DNA of 64,000 nt from Streptomyces griseus (GTDB taxonomy: Bacteria > Actinomycetota > Actinomycetes > Streptomycetales > Streptomycetaceae): assembly GCF_900460065.1 (NCBI RefSeq), contig NZ_UAVD01000029.1, positions 310,001 through 374,000 on the forward strand, written 5' to 3'. Numbering within the stretch: the first letter of the stretch is position 1; each line of letters begins with the position of its first letter. Positions 1 through 8,512 of this stretch are shown piece by piece. Under the pieces are notes generated by a model, which was not told the DNA's origin, did no database searches, and was given only the letters and a program-made list of their open reading frames with translations. A program made the translations under genes and the position numbers.

Positions 1-14
1 GCAGAGGAACGGCA

Positions 15-1502
15 ATGACGGTGACAGAGGACAGCCCGGAGCTCGCTCCCGGAATCGAGGAGTTCGGTCCCGGTATCGACCCGGAGCGGCTGGCCGTCTG
101 CCTGAGCGTGCTCGACGAGCTCGACACGATCGAGGTGGACCACCCGGACGCCATCCTCGTCCGTCGCGCCACCGCCGGGATCTACCGCACCGTCAAGCAG
201 CGCCGCCGCCAGGAGCGCCGCGCGGCCAAGACCGCCCACGACCGGGCCGTCACCGAGGCCACGGCGACCGGCTCGGCCGACCGCATCGACGACGAGACCC
301 AGGGCGTGCTGCCCTCCTCCTCCGCCCAGGCCGAGATCGCGGGCATCCTCCAGCGGCCCCGGTCCTGTTACATCTGCAAGACGCGGTACGTCGAGGTCGA
401 CGCGTTCTACCACCAGCTCTGCCAGCCGTGCGCCAAGGAGAACCGCGCCCGCCGCGATGCCCGCACCGACCTGACCGGCCGCCGGGCGCTGCTCACCGGC
501 GGCCGGGCGAAGATCGGCATGTACATCGCGCTGCGGCTGCTGCGGGACGGCGCTCACACCACCATCACCACCCGCTTCCCCAACGACGCGATCCGCCGCT
601 TCAAGGCGATGGAGGACAGCGACGAGTGGATCCACCGGCTGAAGATCGTCGGTATCGACCTCCGCGACCCCGCCCAGGTCGTCGCGCTCGCCGACTCGGT
701 CGCCGCCGAGGGACCGCTGGACATCCTGATCAACAACGCGGCCCAGACCGTGCGTCGCTCCCCGGGCGCCTACAGCGAGCTGGTCACCGCGGAGTCGGCC
801 CCGCTGCCCGCGGGCGAACTGCCCGCCGCCGAGGTCATCGGCACCTTCGGCAGCGGCACGGTCGACCGGGTCGCCGCCCTGCCCGCCGCCCGCAAGGGGG
901 AGGGGCTCAGCGCCCAGGAGGTCACGGACCTCGCCCTGGTCACCGGCTCCGCATCGCCGGCCCGGATCGCCGCGGGCACCGCGATCGACGCGGGCGGCCT
1001 CGTCCCCGACCTGCACGACACCAACAGCTGGGTCCAGACCGTCGAGGACGTCGAGCCGATCGAGCTCCTCGAAGTCCAGCTCTGCAACTCCACCGCGCCG
1101 TTCATCCTGATCAGCCGGCTGCGCCCGGCGATGGCGGCGACCGCGGCGAAGCGCGCGTACGTCGTCAACGTCTCGGCGATGGAGGGCGTCTTCAGCCGCG
1201 GCTACAAGGGCGCCGGCCACCCCCACACCAACATGGCCAAGGCCGCGCTCAACATGCTGACGCGCACCAGCGCACAGGAGATGTTCGAGAAGGACGGCAT
1301 CCTGATGACGGCCGTGGACACCGGCTGGATCACCGACGAGCGCCCGCACCCGGACAAGATGCGGCTCGCCGAGGAGGGCTTCCACGCGCCCCTCGACCTG
1401 GTCGACGGCGCGGCCCGGGTCTATGACCCGATCGTGCGCGGTGAGGGCGGTGAGGCCCTGTACGGCTGCTTCCTCAAGGACTACGCCCCCGCCAACTGGT
1501 AA
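15..1502 (+). CDS. SDR-family oxidoreductase with N-terminal CxxC/CxxC extension
   Basis: 495-aa short-chain dehydrogenase/reductase-like protein, about twice the usual SDR length. A roughly 150-residue N-terminal extension contains two CxxC pairs (CYIC near residue 118 and CQPC near 136) that look like a small zinc ribbon. The Rossmann start follows (LLTGGRAKIG, residues about 158-168, a variant of TGxxxGIG), then NNAAQ near 242 and the active-site serine region VNVSAMEG near 391. Where the catalytic YxxxK is expected the sequence reads TNMAK, so the tyrosine appears to be replaced by threonine. An insertion of about 80 residues separates NNAAQ from the serine region. ATG start at 15. Likely cytosolic and NAD(P)-binding; substrate unknown. 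A strong terminator follows. Confidence 0.85.
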   Translation: MTVTEDSPELAPGIEEFGPGIDPERLAVCLSVLDELDTIEVDHPDAILVRRATAGIYRTVKQRRRQERRAAKTAHDRAVTEATATGSADRIDDETQGVLPSSSAQAEIAGILQRPRSCYICKTRYVEVDAFYHQLCQPCAKENRARRDARTDLTGRRALLTGGRAKIGMYIALRLLRDGAHTTITTRFPNDAIRRFKAMEDSDEWIHRLKIVGIDLRDPAQVVALADSVAAEGPLDILINNAAQTVRRSPGAYSELVTAESAPLPAGELPAAEVIGTFGSGTVDRVAALPAARKGEGLSAQEVTDLALVTGSASPARIAAGTAIDAGGLVPDLHDTNSWVQTVEDVEPIELLEVQLCNSTAPFILISRLRPAMAATAAKRAYVVNVSAMEGVFSRGYKGAGHPHTNMAKAALNMLTRTSAQEMFEKDGILMTAVDTGWITDERPHPDKMRLAEEGFHAPLDLVDGAARVYDPIVRGEGGEALYGCFLKDYAPANW

Positions 1503-1548
1503 TCCGAACGGCCCAACCCGGCCGTCGGGCCCGCGCGGCGGCCCGGAG

Positions 1549-1580
1549 CCCGGCTCAGGATGGTTCCTGGGCCGGGTTTT
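1549..1580 (+). terminator. Rho-independent terminator after the SDR gene
   Basis: A 12-bp stem (CCCGGCTCAGGA paired with TCCTGGGCCGGG, one G-U pair) closes a 4-base TGGT loop and is followed directly by TTTT. It lies 47 bases past the SDR stop codon. Confidence 0.8.
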
Positions 1581-1642
1581 CGTTGTACCCGGTGGCCGAA
1601 AGTGACCTACCGCACACGTTCTATCGAGCGCGGCGGCGCTCA

Positions 1643-1661
1643 TTTGGTTAGGCTGAGGCGA
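1643..1661 (+). promoter_or_regulatory. Possible iron box (DmdR1/IdeR-type)
   Basis: TTTGGTTAGGCTGAGGCGA matches 13 of 19 positions of the actinobacterial iron-box consensus TTAGGTTAGGCTCACCTAA. The left half-site is almost perfect and the right half is poor. It lies about 200 bases upstream of the small gene at 1861. The match was made by eye and a chance hit is possible. The rest of 1581-1860 shows no gene. Confidence 0.3.
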
Positions 1662-1860
1662 GCGGACGTCATCGAGGGGCCCACGAAGGTTCCCCGACCG
1701 TCCTGGGACATGGTCGGTAACCCGGCCGCTGTTCCGCCCCGAACCGGCGCCACCGCGACCGACATATCCCTATCCCTGCCCCGCGCGGGGTGGTCGCGCC
1801 CCGGCACAGCCGCCGGAGCGACGGCGACGCCCCGGGCGACGCGACACGAAGGAGTGCGCG

Positions 1861-2037
1861 GTGACGACACCTGAACTGACCGAGCGCGACATGCGCCCCG
1901 CCGATCGGATCGCGGGGCGGCCCGGCCGCCCCGAGAAGCTGCGGAACATCGAGGTCTGGGCCAGGTCCGCCCCGATCCGGCTCGCCGGATACGAGGACGA
2001 CCTCGCCGAGCCGCACATCCTGCCCGGCATCGACTGA
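1861..2037 (+). CDS. Small 58-aa protein of unknown function
   Basis: GTG-initiated 58-aa open frame with an AAGGAG ribosome site about 8 bases upstream. The product is charged and proline-rich and ends in AEPHILPGID. It has no cysteine, no signal peptide and no membrane segment. Codon third positions are G/C as in a real Streptomyces gene. The frame stands alone between the SDR terminator and a convergent membrane-protein gene whose stop lies 25 bases downstream. The sharply defined C-terminal tail and size would fit a peptide precursor or a small regulatory partner, but I recognise no family and no modifying enzyme beside it. Confidence 0.6.
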   Translation: MTTPELTERDMRPADRIAGRPGRPEKLRNIEVWARSAPIRLAGYEDDLAEPHILPGID

Positions 2038-2062
2038 CCGCTCGGCGCGTTCCGCCGACCGC

Positions 2063-3508
2063 TCAGCGCGTCCTGCGGCCCGTCTCCCGCTCCGGCGGCA
2101 GCGGCCGGGAGACGGGCCGCAGGAATTCCCGGACATAGGTGCGGTGCCACCAGCATCCGGTGGCCCGCAGCTCCCGGAGCCCGGTGAACCGGTAGCGGAA
2201 CACCCGGGCGCGCACCTGCCGGGGCGGTCCGTCGGGGAACGGATCGTGCCCGAGCAGCCGGAGCGTGTCCCGGTCGCCGTCCAGCAGCCGCTCGGCGAAG
2301 GCGCCGAACCAGGGGCGGGCGTAAGCGGGGGAGAGCGCCGCGAACCACATCATCCAGTCGAGCCGCAGATGGTAGGGGGCGTACAGGCGCGGCAGCCGCC
2401 GTGGATCGCCCGGCTTGCCGCGGAAGCCGTACTCCCGCCACTCGGCCCCCTCGCGCTCCACCGGATCGGCGCTCCCCTCGACCACGACCTCCAGCCGCGT
2501 CCGGCTGATGGAACCGAACGCCCCGTAGGAGTTGACCAGGTGCAGGGGGTCGTAGGACCGGTTCATCGCCTGCCGCCGGGAGAGCAGATTGCGCACCGGG
2601 CGGTAGCTGAGCACGAGGACCAGGGCGGTCGCCGCGACGACCACCACCCCGTACCAGAGGGGCGGCGCGACCTGCGGGGGCGGCGGCCCGGCCAGGGGAG
2701 TCCAGTCGATCGCGGAGAGCGCCAGCGCGATGGTGAGCCAGTTCAGCCAGGCGAAGTTCCCCGACAGGACGAGCCAGAGCTGGGTGAGGACCATCAGTCC
2801 GGCCGCCGCGCTCGCCACCGGCTGCGGGGTGAACAGGGCGAAGGGCACCACCAGCTGGGTGAGGTGGTTGGCGGCGGCCTCCACCCGGTGCACGGGCCGG
2901 GGCAGATGGTGGAAGAACCAGCTCAGCGGCCCCGGCATCGGCTGCGTCTCGTGGTGGAAGTCCAGGCAGGTCAGCTTCCGCCAGCAGGCGTCCCCGCGCA
3001 CCTTGATCAGCCCCGCGCCGAACTCCACCCGGAACAGCAGCCACCGCAGCAGCCACAGCACCAGCACCGGGGCGCCCGTGTCCCCGGAGCCGAGGAAGAC
3101 CGCGAGGAACCCCGTCTCCAGCAGCAGCGACTCCCAGCCGAATCCGTACCAGACCTGCCCCACCTGGACGATCGACAGATAGAGCAGCCACGGCAGCGCC
3201 CAGAGCAGCATGCCGCCCCACAGCGGCAGCAGCCCGTCGAGACCGGCGATCAGAGCCACCGAGACGGCGCAGCCGCTGCAGGCGACCGCGGCGAAGAAGC
3301 GGTCCGAGTAGTGCAGCCGGAAGATCCCCGGGGCGGCGCGCCAGGGCGTGCGCCGCAGCAGCTCGGGGACGGGCAGCATGCCGCGCTCGCCGATCAGCGC
3401 CCGGAACTGGAGCGCGGCGGAGAGGAAGGCGACCAGATAGACCACGGCCAGAGCCCGCTGGAAGATCAGCCGGCTCAGCCAGTAGCCGTCCGCGGTGAAC
3501 CATTCCAT
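2063..3508 (-). CDS. Lipase maturation factor / HTTM-like membrane protein
   Basis: 481-aa polytopic membrane protein of the lipase maturation factor (LMF1-like) family. The sequence opens with WFTADGYWLSRLIFQRALA, then several hydrophobic segments up to about residue 310, including the family-typical WYGFGWESLLLETGF near residue 120. The soluble C-terminal half contains RNLLSRRQAMNRSYDPLHLVN and DWMMWFAAL, also characteristic of LMF proteins. In animals LMF1 helps fold secreted lipases; the bacterial role is not established, and folding or modification of an exported protein is an inference. It converges on the 58-aa gene and is not in an obvious operon. Confidence 0.85.
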   Translation of the reverse strand: MEWFTADGYWLSRLIFQRALAVVYLVAFLSAALQFRALIGERGMLPVPELLRRTPWRAAPGIFRLHYSDRFFAAVACSGCAVSVALIAGLDGLLPLWGGMLLWALPWLLYLSIVQVGQVWYGFGWESLLLETGFLAVFLGSGDTGAPVLVLWLLRWLLFRVEFGAGLIKVRGDACWRKLTCLDFHHETQPMPGPLSWFFHHLPRPVHRVEAAANHLTQLVVPFALFTPQPVASAAAGLMVLTQLWLVLSGNFAWLNWLTIALALSAIDWTPLAGPPPPQVAPPLWYGVVVVAATALVLVLSYRPVRNLLSRRQAMNRSYDPLHLVNSYGAFGSISRTRLEVVVEGSADPVEREGAEWREYGFRGKPGDPRRLPRLYAPYHLRLDWMMWFAALSPAYARPWFGAFAERLLDGDRDTLRLLGHDPFPDGPPRQVRARVFRYRFTGLRELRATGCWWHRTYVREFLRPVSRPLPPERETGRRTR

Positions 3509-3566
3509 CCCTGTCAGTATCGGCCGGGGTGCGCCCCGGGGCCCTGCCGGTCACGGCCGGGCGGGG

Positions 3567-4079
3567 TCAGCTCGCGGCGACGATCCGGCGCAGCGTACGG
3601 CCGAGCCTACGGGCGTACCAGTGCTGGACGACGGGCACCAGCGGTCCGGCCAGGCGCGTGTACCAGGACGCGGGGCGCGAGAACGCCAGCACCGTGAACC
3701 ACACGGTGCCGTCGTCCGCGAGATCCACCGTGAAGCACTCCTCGCCGCGCTCCGGATGGCCGGCGAGGGTGCCGTAACCGAAGCCGGTGCGTCCGTCCTC
3801 CCCGTACTCCGCCCAGATGACCTGGCAGGGGGCCGTGAAGCGCAGCGGCCCGAGGCCGAGCGAGACCCGGACGCCGCCGCCCGGCTCCGCGCGTGGTGCC
3901 GGGGACTCCACCCGCGCGCCCGAGGCACGGTGCATCCGCCATTCGGTCACCGCCGCTCCGGCGGTGGCGAAGTCCGCCTCGCCCCGGCCGATCCGGGTGC
4001 GGTGGTGGAGGTGGTGGTAGCCCCGGGGGAGCGGGCCGAGGCGGGTCGCGCCGACCTCCGGGTAGGTGAGGGTGCTCAT
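3567..4079 (-). CDS. DUF1990 family protein
   Basis: 170-aa protein matching DUF1990: an N-terminal TYPEVGATR motif followed by LPRGYHHLHHR, then WRMHRASG and a beta-rich C-terminal half (EECFTVDLADDGTVWFTV). The family is probably START-like in fold and has no established biochemical role. The ATG overlaps the stop of the upstream YndJ-like gene by four bases (ATGA), so the two are translationally coupled. Both lie behind the double palindrome at 4953-5007. I chose the start at 4079 over longer open frames because of this coupling. Confidence 0.85.
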   Translation of the reverse strand: MSTLTYPEVGATRLGPLPRGYHHLHHRTRIGRGEADFATAGAAVTEWRMHRASGARVESPAPRAEPGGGVRVSLGLGPLRFTAPCQVIWAEYGEDGRTGFGYGTLAGHPERGEECFTVDLADDGTVWFTVLAFSRPASWYTRLAGPLVPVVQHWYARRLGRTLRRIVAAS

Positions 4080-4936
4080 GCGGTCCTGCCTCCGGTGCGG
4101 TCGGTTCCTGCGGTGCGGTCGGGTTCCTCGGTGCGGATGCGGCGCCAGGCCAGCAGCGAGCAGAGCGCGAAGCCCAGCGCGTTGCCCAGACCGTGGGTGG
4201 CGGCCATCCAGGTCAGGGAGGGGTGGGGCAGTCCGGTCGCCTCGCCCAGCGCCCAGCTCAGTGCGAGCAGCATCGTCGCCACCAGGACGGCGGCGGACGC
4301 GAGCAGCAGGAGCCGGGTCGTCCGGTCGCGGCCTTCGGCGAGCCCCGTGCGCCAGGTCAGCAGGCCGACCGTCCACATGCCGGCCGTGAGGACGAGCGCC
4401 CCGGCCAGCTCCGCCCAGTCGCCGACGAAGTAGCCGACGAGGACGAGCAGGGTGCCGAGCGGCACGCTCAGCGCGGCGAAACGGCCCGCCGGGCCGTCGG
4501 AGACCCGGCAGACGAGCCCGGCGACCAGGGCGGCGGCGAACCCGGCGAAGTGGAAGTGTGGCACGGTCAGCGCCAGGATGCCGAGGTCGAAGCCGAACAG
4601 CTCGTGCCCCGAGCGTTCGGCGACCAGGGCGACCCCGGCGACGGCGGGGGTGACCAGCGCGGTGAGCAGCGCGATCCCAGCCGGGTCGAGGTGACCGCCG
4701 CGGACCGCCCGGCGCGGTGCGTGGAGGGCGAGTACGACGGTCCCCAGCGCGTAACAGCAGGCGAGCGCCGTGGCGGTGGCTCCGCGCGGCAGCCACAGGG
4801 CGACGGAGCCCGGGACGGCGAAGAGGGGCCAGAGCCGGCGGAGGAGGTCCAGTTCCGGTCGCTCGGCCAGCCGCAGCCCTGTCGGCACGATGACGAGCAT
4901 GCCCAGCATCACGACGGCGTTGACCAGTGCGGACAT
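4076..4936 (-). CDS. YndJ-like integral membrane protein
   Basis: 286-aa hydrophobic protein with about nine predicted membrane segments, resembling the YndJ family. The motifs PHFHFAGFAAALVAGL and ATHGLGNALGFALCSLL have conserved histidines inside or beside membrane helices. ATG at 4936 is preferred because an AAGGGGGGA ribosome site sits just upstream; the open frame extends to 4966 but that would start inside the operator palindrome. It forms a two-gene operon with DUF1990. YndJ and DUF1990 proteins co-occur in other bacteria, which supports a shared though unknown function. Confidence 0.8.
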   Translation of the reverse strand: MSALVNAVVMLGMLVIVPTGLRLAERPELDLLRRLWPLFAVPGSVALWLPRGATATALACCYALGTVVLALHAPRRAVRGGHLDPAGIALLTALVTPAVAGVALVAERSGHELFGFDLGILALTVPHFHFAGFAAALVAGLVCRVSDGPAGRFAALSVPLGTLLVLVGYFVGDWAELAGALVLTAGMWTVGLLTWRTGLAEGRDRTTRLLLLASAAVLVATMLLALSWALGEATGLPHPSLTWMAATHGLGNALGFALCSLLAWRRIRTEEPDRTAGTDRTGGRTA

Positions 4937-4952
4937 GACTTCCCCCCTTGCT

Positions 4953-5007
4953 TTGAACGTGTTCAAGTCCCGAGAGCGAGAGTAGAGGGTTTATTGAACG
5001 CGTTCAA
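4953..5007. promoter_or_regulatory. Twin palindromic operators, TTGAACRYGTTCAA
   Basis: Two perfect 14-bp palindromes, TTGAACGTGTTCAA (4953-4966) and TTGAACGCGTTCAA (4994-5007), lie 41 bp apart start to start, close to four helical turns, so they face the same side of DNA. They sit directly upstream of the YndJ/DUF1990 operon and about 100 bp upstream of the divergent lipoprotein gene. Their form suits a dimeric TetR-type repressor. No TetR gene is in the neighbourhood, so the regulator acts from elsewhere. Confidence 0.7.
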
Positions 5008-5105
5008 GACGGGGTCGCTGGCTCGCTGTCCGCTTGCGGGAGCGTGTTCGGTACGGCACAGATGGTGACACCCATCCGTTCCCCAGGGACAGGCAGGAGA
5101 GCTCT

Positions 5106-6212
5106 GTGCGCTCACCCAGACATGTCCGGCGTACCGCGCTCGCCGCGCTGTCCGCCGGAGTGCTGTTGGCCGTCGCCGGCTGCGGAGGCGGCGGGGACCG
5201 TACGGCGAAGGGCACCACGGGCACCGCGGAGGCCAAGGACGTCCTCCTCCAGCCGCTCGCCTCCCCCGGCCCCGGTCCGTTCACCGCTTCCACGGCGCTG
5301 ACGGCGGCCTCCCCGTCCCCCACCGGTGGCCCGGACGCCGATCCCACCTCCGCCACCCGGACGGTCCATCGGGTCTCCGGCGCCGTGCCGGGGCTCTACG
5401 GCGGCACCCGCTCGGTCGCCGCCTGCGACGTCGAACAGCAGGCCTCCCTCCTGGCCGGCGACGAGGACAAGGCCCGCGCCTTCGCCGGCGCGTCCGGCAT
5501 CGAGGCCGTACAGATCCCCGGCTACCTGAAGTCCCTCACCCCGGTCGTCCTGCGCGCCGACGCCCAGGTCACCAGCCACGGCTACAGCGCCGGCTCGGCC
5601 ACCGCCTTCCAGGCCGTGCTCCAGGCGGGCACCGCCGTCCTGGTCGACAGCCGCGGGATGCCCCGTGTCCGCTGCGCCTGCGGCAACCCGCTGGCCCCGC
5701 CGGTGGTCGCCGACGGGGAGGTCGCCCACCGGGGCGAGCGCTGGCCCGGCTACGACCCCGCGCGCGTCCTGGCCGTCGAGCCCGGCGTCAAGGCGGCCAC
5801 CAGCCTCATCATCGTGAACACCGACGACAACACCTGGATCGAGCGGGCCATGGGCGACAGCGGCGGACGCGACCGCACCCCGGACGACCCGCCGCCCTTC
5901 GAGCCCGACGCCGACCTGCTGTTCCCCTCGCCGGGACGCCCCACCGAATCCGCGCCCCCGGACACCGCCCCGACCGGGCCGGCCCCCTCCGAGCCGCAGG
6001 AGCCCACGGACCCCGGAGCGCCGGAGCCGTCCGACGACTTCGGCGACACGCCGCCCGAGGAGCCGTGGGAGTACGAGGAGGGGGACCCGGACGTCGCGCC
6101 GGAGCCGACCCAGGTCTTCCCCGCCGAGCCGGACGGCCCGCCCGAGCCGGAAGCGCCCGCCGCGCCGGACGAGCCCATGGAGGCGGGCCTCGACGACGTG
6201 TTCGCCGGCTGA
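5106..6212 (+). CDS. DUF6777-like lipoprotein with acidic Pro-rich tail
   Basis: 368-aa predicted lipoprotein. The GTG at 5106 is preceded by AGGAGAG and begins VRSPRHVRR, giving a basic n-region, a hydrophobic stretch and the lipobox LAVAGC; longer in-frame starts add a non-signal extension. The body (about residues 80-240) resembles the Streptomyces DUF6777 domain: VPGLYGGTRSVAACDVEQQ, IPGYLKSLTPVVLRAD, and CACGNPLAPP with a cysteine pair. The last 120 residues are very rich in Pro, Glu and Asp and are probably an unstructured wall-spanning tail. It is divergent from the YndJ operon. Cellular role unknown. Confidence 0.8.
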   Translation: MRSPRHVRRTALAALSAGVLLAVAGCGGGGDRTAKGTTGTAEAKDVLLQPLASPGPGPFTASTALTAASPSPTGGPDADPTSATRTVHRVSGAVPGLYGGTRSVAACDVEQQASLLAGDEDKARAFAGASGIEAVQIPGYLKSLTPVVLRADAQVTSHGYSAGSATAFQAVLQAGTAVLVDSRGMPRVRCACGNPLAPPVVADGEVAHRGERWPGYDPARVLAVEPGVKAATSLIIVNTDDNTWIERAMGDSGGRDRTPDDPPPFEPDADLLFPSPGRPTESAPPDTAPTGPAPSEPQEPTDPGAPEPSDDFGDTPPEEPWEYEEGDPDVAPEPTQVFPAEPDGPPEPEAPAAPDEPMEAGLDDVFAG

Positions 6213-6329
6213 CCGGGCCGGGGCCGGACGACGGGGGCCGGGTGCCCTCCCGGCGGAGCCCGCACGGCATCGGCCCCGTACGGGGCCGTCCACGCATCGG
6301 ACAAGAAGAATCGGATAAATGGTGGCAGA

Positions 6330-8402
6330 GTGGCCCACATGGATGATCGGGTAGCGGGTGCCCTGTCGCTCCCCGACGACTGGCCCGCCCACCCGGACCT
6401 CAGCCTCGCCCTGAACCGTATGGGCAGCTTCGACTGGGATCTCGACACCGGCCTCATGCACATGGACCGGACCGCCCTCGACGTGTTCGACCTGACCGAG
6501 GACGAATACGACGACCGGCCGGACTCGCTGGCGCCGCGCGTGCCGACGGACGAGGCCCAGCGGCTGGACGCGTTGGTCTCCCACGCCCTCAAGAGCGGGC
6601 GCACCGAGTACGGCGCCTACTTCCGCATCCAGCGGCGGGACGGCACGCTGCGCTGGACCCACACCCAGGGCTTCGTCCGCCGGGACGGCGCCGGCCGCCC
6701 CCACCGCATCATCGGGATCGTCCGCGACGCCACCCAGGAGCTCGCCGACTCCACCGCCCGGCGCGAGCTGGACGAGGACCGCCGCCGCCGCACCAGCCTG
6801 GTCGAGGGCACCACGGCGGCGCTGGCCCACGCCCGTACGGTCAAGGACGTCATCGCCGTCCTCAAGAACTCCCAGGGGCTCGCCCACCTCGGCGCCACCA
6901 GCCTCGTCATGGGCCTCCTGGAGTCCGGCCGCATCCACCTCGTGGCCGACGGCCCCAAGGGCTCCTACGTCCCCGGCACCCGTTACACCCGGGTGGACGA
7001 GCAGTACCCGATGAGCGAGGTGGTGCGCACCCTGACCCCCCGGTTCATCGAGTCCGCCGACGACTTCGCCACCTCCTACCCGATCCTGTGGCGCGACATC
7101 AGCCACCTCGAGATCACCTCCGCCGCCTACATGCCGCTGATCGCGCAGGCCCGCCCGATCGGCGCGCTCGGCCTCCTCTACCGGGACAAGGGAGGCTTCA
7201 CCGAGGACGAACGCAATCTGCTGATGGCACTCGGCACCTCGATCGCCCAGAGCCTCCAGCGCGCGATGCTCTACGAACAGGAGCACGATCTCGCCGAGGG
7301 CCTCCAGCAGGCGATGCTGCCCCGTCGGATCCCGGCCGTGCCCGGGGCGCAGGTCGCCGTCCGCTACCGCTCGGCCCGTCTGGGCCGGGACATCGGCGGT
7401 GACTGGTACGACCTGATCCCGCTGCCCGGCGGCCGGGTCGGCGCCGTCATCGGCGACGTCCAGGGGCACGACACCCACGCCGCCGCCGTCATGGGGCAGC
7501 TCAGGATCGTCCTGCGCGCGTACGCCGCCGAGGGGCACAGCCCCGCCACGGTCATGGCGCGGGCCTCCGTCTTCCTCCACGAACTGGACACCGACCGCTT
7601 CGCCACCTGCACCTACGCCGAGGTCGACCTCACCACCGGCGTCGTGCAGCTGGTCCGCGCCGGACACGTGGACCCGCTGGTGCGGGACGTGGACGGGAGC
7701 TGCCGCAGGATGCCGTCCGAGGGCGGGCTGCCGCTCGGCCTCTCGGCCGAGTTCGGCCGGCTGGAGTACCCGGTCGGCACGGTCGAACTGGACCCCGGCC
7801 AGACGATGGTCCTGTTCACCGACGGTCTCGTCGAACTGCCGGGCTCCGACCTCGACGAAGGCATGCAGCACCTCACCGCCCTCGTCACCAACGGCCCCCG
7901 GGACCTCCAGGAACTGGCCGACCGGCTCTGCGACACCGTCGACGAACGCGGCGGCCAGGACGACGTCGCCGTCCTGCTGCTGCGCCGCCGGGCCGCGCAA
8001 GCCCCCCAGCCGGGCGGCCGCCTCCAGCAGCACGTCGCCCAGAACGACCCCGAGGCGCTGAGGTCGTCCCGGCACATGATCCGGGCGGCCGTCCGGGCCT
8101 GGGGGGCGAAGGACCGCGCCGACGAGATCGAACTCGCGGCCGACGAGCTGATCACCAACGCGCTCATGCACACCGACGGCGGCGCCGTCGTGACGATCCG
8201 GGTGCTCGCCGGGCCCGAGAGGCGGCTGCGCGTCGACGTCGAGGACCGCTCCAGCGCACTGCCCCGGCGCCGCGACGCGGGGGAGTCGGGAGTGTCGGGA
8301 CGCGGCCTGATGCTGGTCGACCGGCTGGCCGACGTCTGGGGCGTGGAATCCCGCGGCAGCGGCAAATGCGTGTGGTGCGAGTTCCTCATTCCGGCCCGCT
8401 GA
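6330..8402 (+). CDS. PAS-GAF-SpoIIE phosphatase-HATPase signalling protein
   Basis: 690-aa cytosolic regulator. Domains in order: PAS (about 20-135, SFDWDLDTGLMHMD), GAF (about 160-310, ending near LGTSIAQSLQRAMLYEQE), SpoIIE-type PP2C phosphatase (about 330-545, with GRDIGGDWYDLIPLPGG, GDVQGHD and GGQDDVAVLLL holding the metal-binding Asp residues), and an HATPase_c anti-sigma kinase-like domain (about 560-690, ELAADELITNALMHT). Such Streptomyces proteins act in partner-switching cascades that free sigma factors by dephosphorylating anti-sigma antagonists. No sigma or antagonist gene is adjacent, so its target is unknown. GTG 6330 or ATG 6339 could be the start; neither has a strong ribosome site. 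Confidence 0.9.
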   Translation: MAHMDDRVAGALSLPDDWPAHPDLSLALNRMGSFDWDLDTGLMHMDRTALDVFDLTEDEYDDRPDSLAPRVPTDEAQRLDALVSHALKSGRTEYGAYFRIQRRDGTLRWTHTQGFVRRDGAGRPHRIIGIVRDATQELADSTARRELDEDRRRRTSLVEGTTAALAHARTVKDVIAVLKNSQGLAHLGATSLVMGLLESGRIHLVADGPKGSYVPGTRYTRVDEQYPMSEVVRTLTPRFIESADDFATSYPILWRDISHLEITSAAYMPLIAQARPIGALGLLYRDKGGFTEDERNLLMALGTSIAQSLQRAMLYEQEHDLAEGLQQAMLPRRIPAVPGAQVAVRYRSARLGRDIGGDWYDLIPLPGGRVGAVIGDVQGHDTHAAAVMGQLRIVLRAYAAEGHSPATVMARASVFLHELDTDRFATCTYAEVDLTTGVVQLVRAGHVDPLVRDVDGSCRRMPSEGGLPLGLSAEFGRLEYPVGTVELDPGQTMVLFTDGLVELPGSDLDEGMQHLTALVTNGPRDLQELADRLCDTVDERGGQDDVAVLLLRRRAAQAPQPGGRLQQHVAQNDPEALRSSRHMIRAAVRAWGAKDRADEIELAADELITNALMHTDGGAVVTIRVLAGPERRLRVDVEDRSSALPRRRDAGESGVSGRGLMLVDRLADVWGVESRGSGKCVWCEFLIPAR

Positions 8403-8512
8403 GCCGCCCACCGAGGCGTGACGTTGCGTAACATGTCTGTGCTTGACCGTAACCGATCGCGAACGATTGACTGCGAGGGTCGGCCGCACCCGGCCCTGAC
8501 GCCTTCGACGAC

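Noticed and set aside
5112..8489. Very long minus-strand open frame (over 1100 codons) antisense to the lipoprotein and phosphatase genes
   Set aside because: It is a high-GC shadow frame rich in Gly, Arg, Val and Asp without any domain, and it spans two well-supported genes on the other strand.
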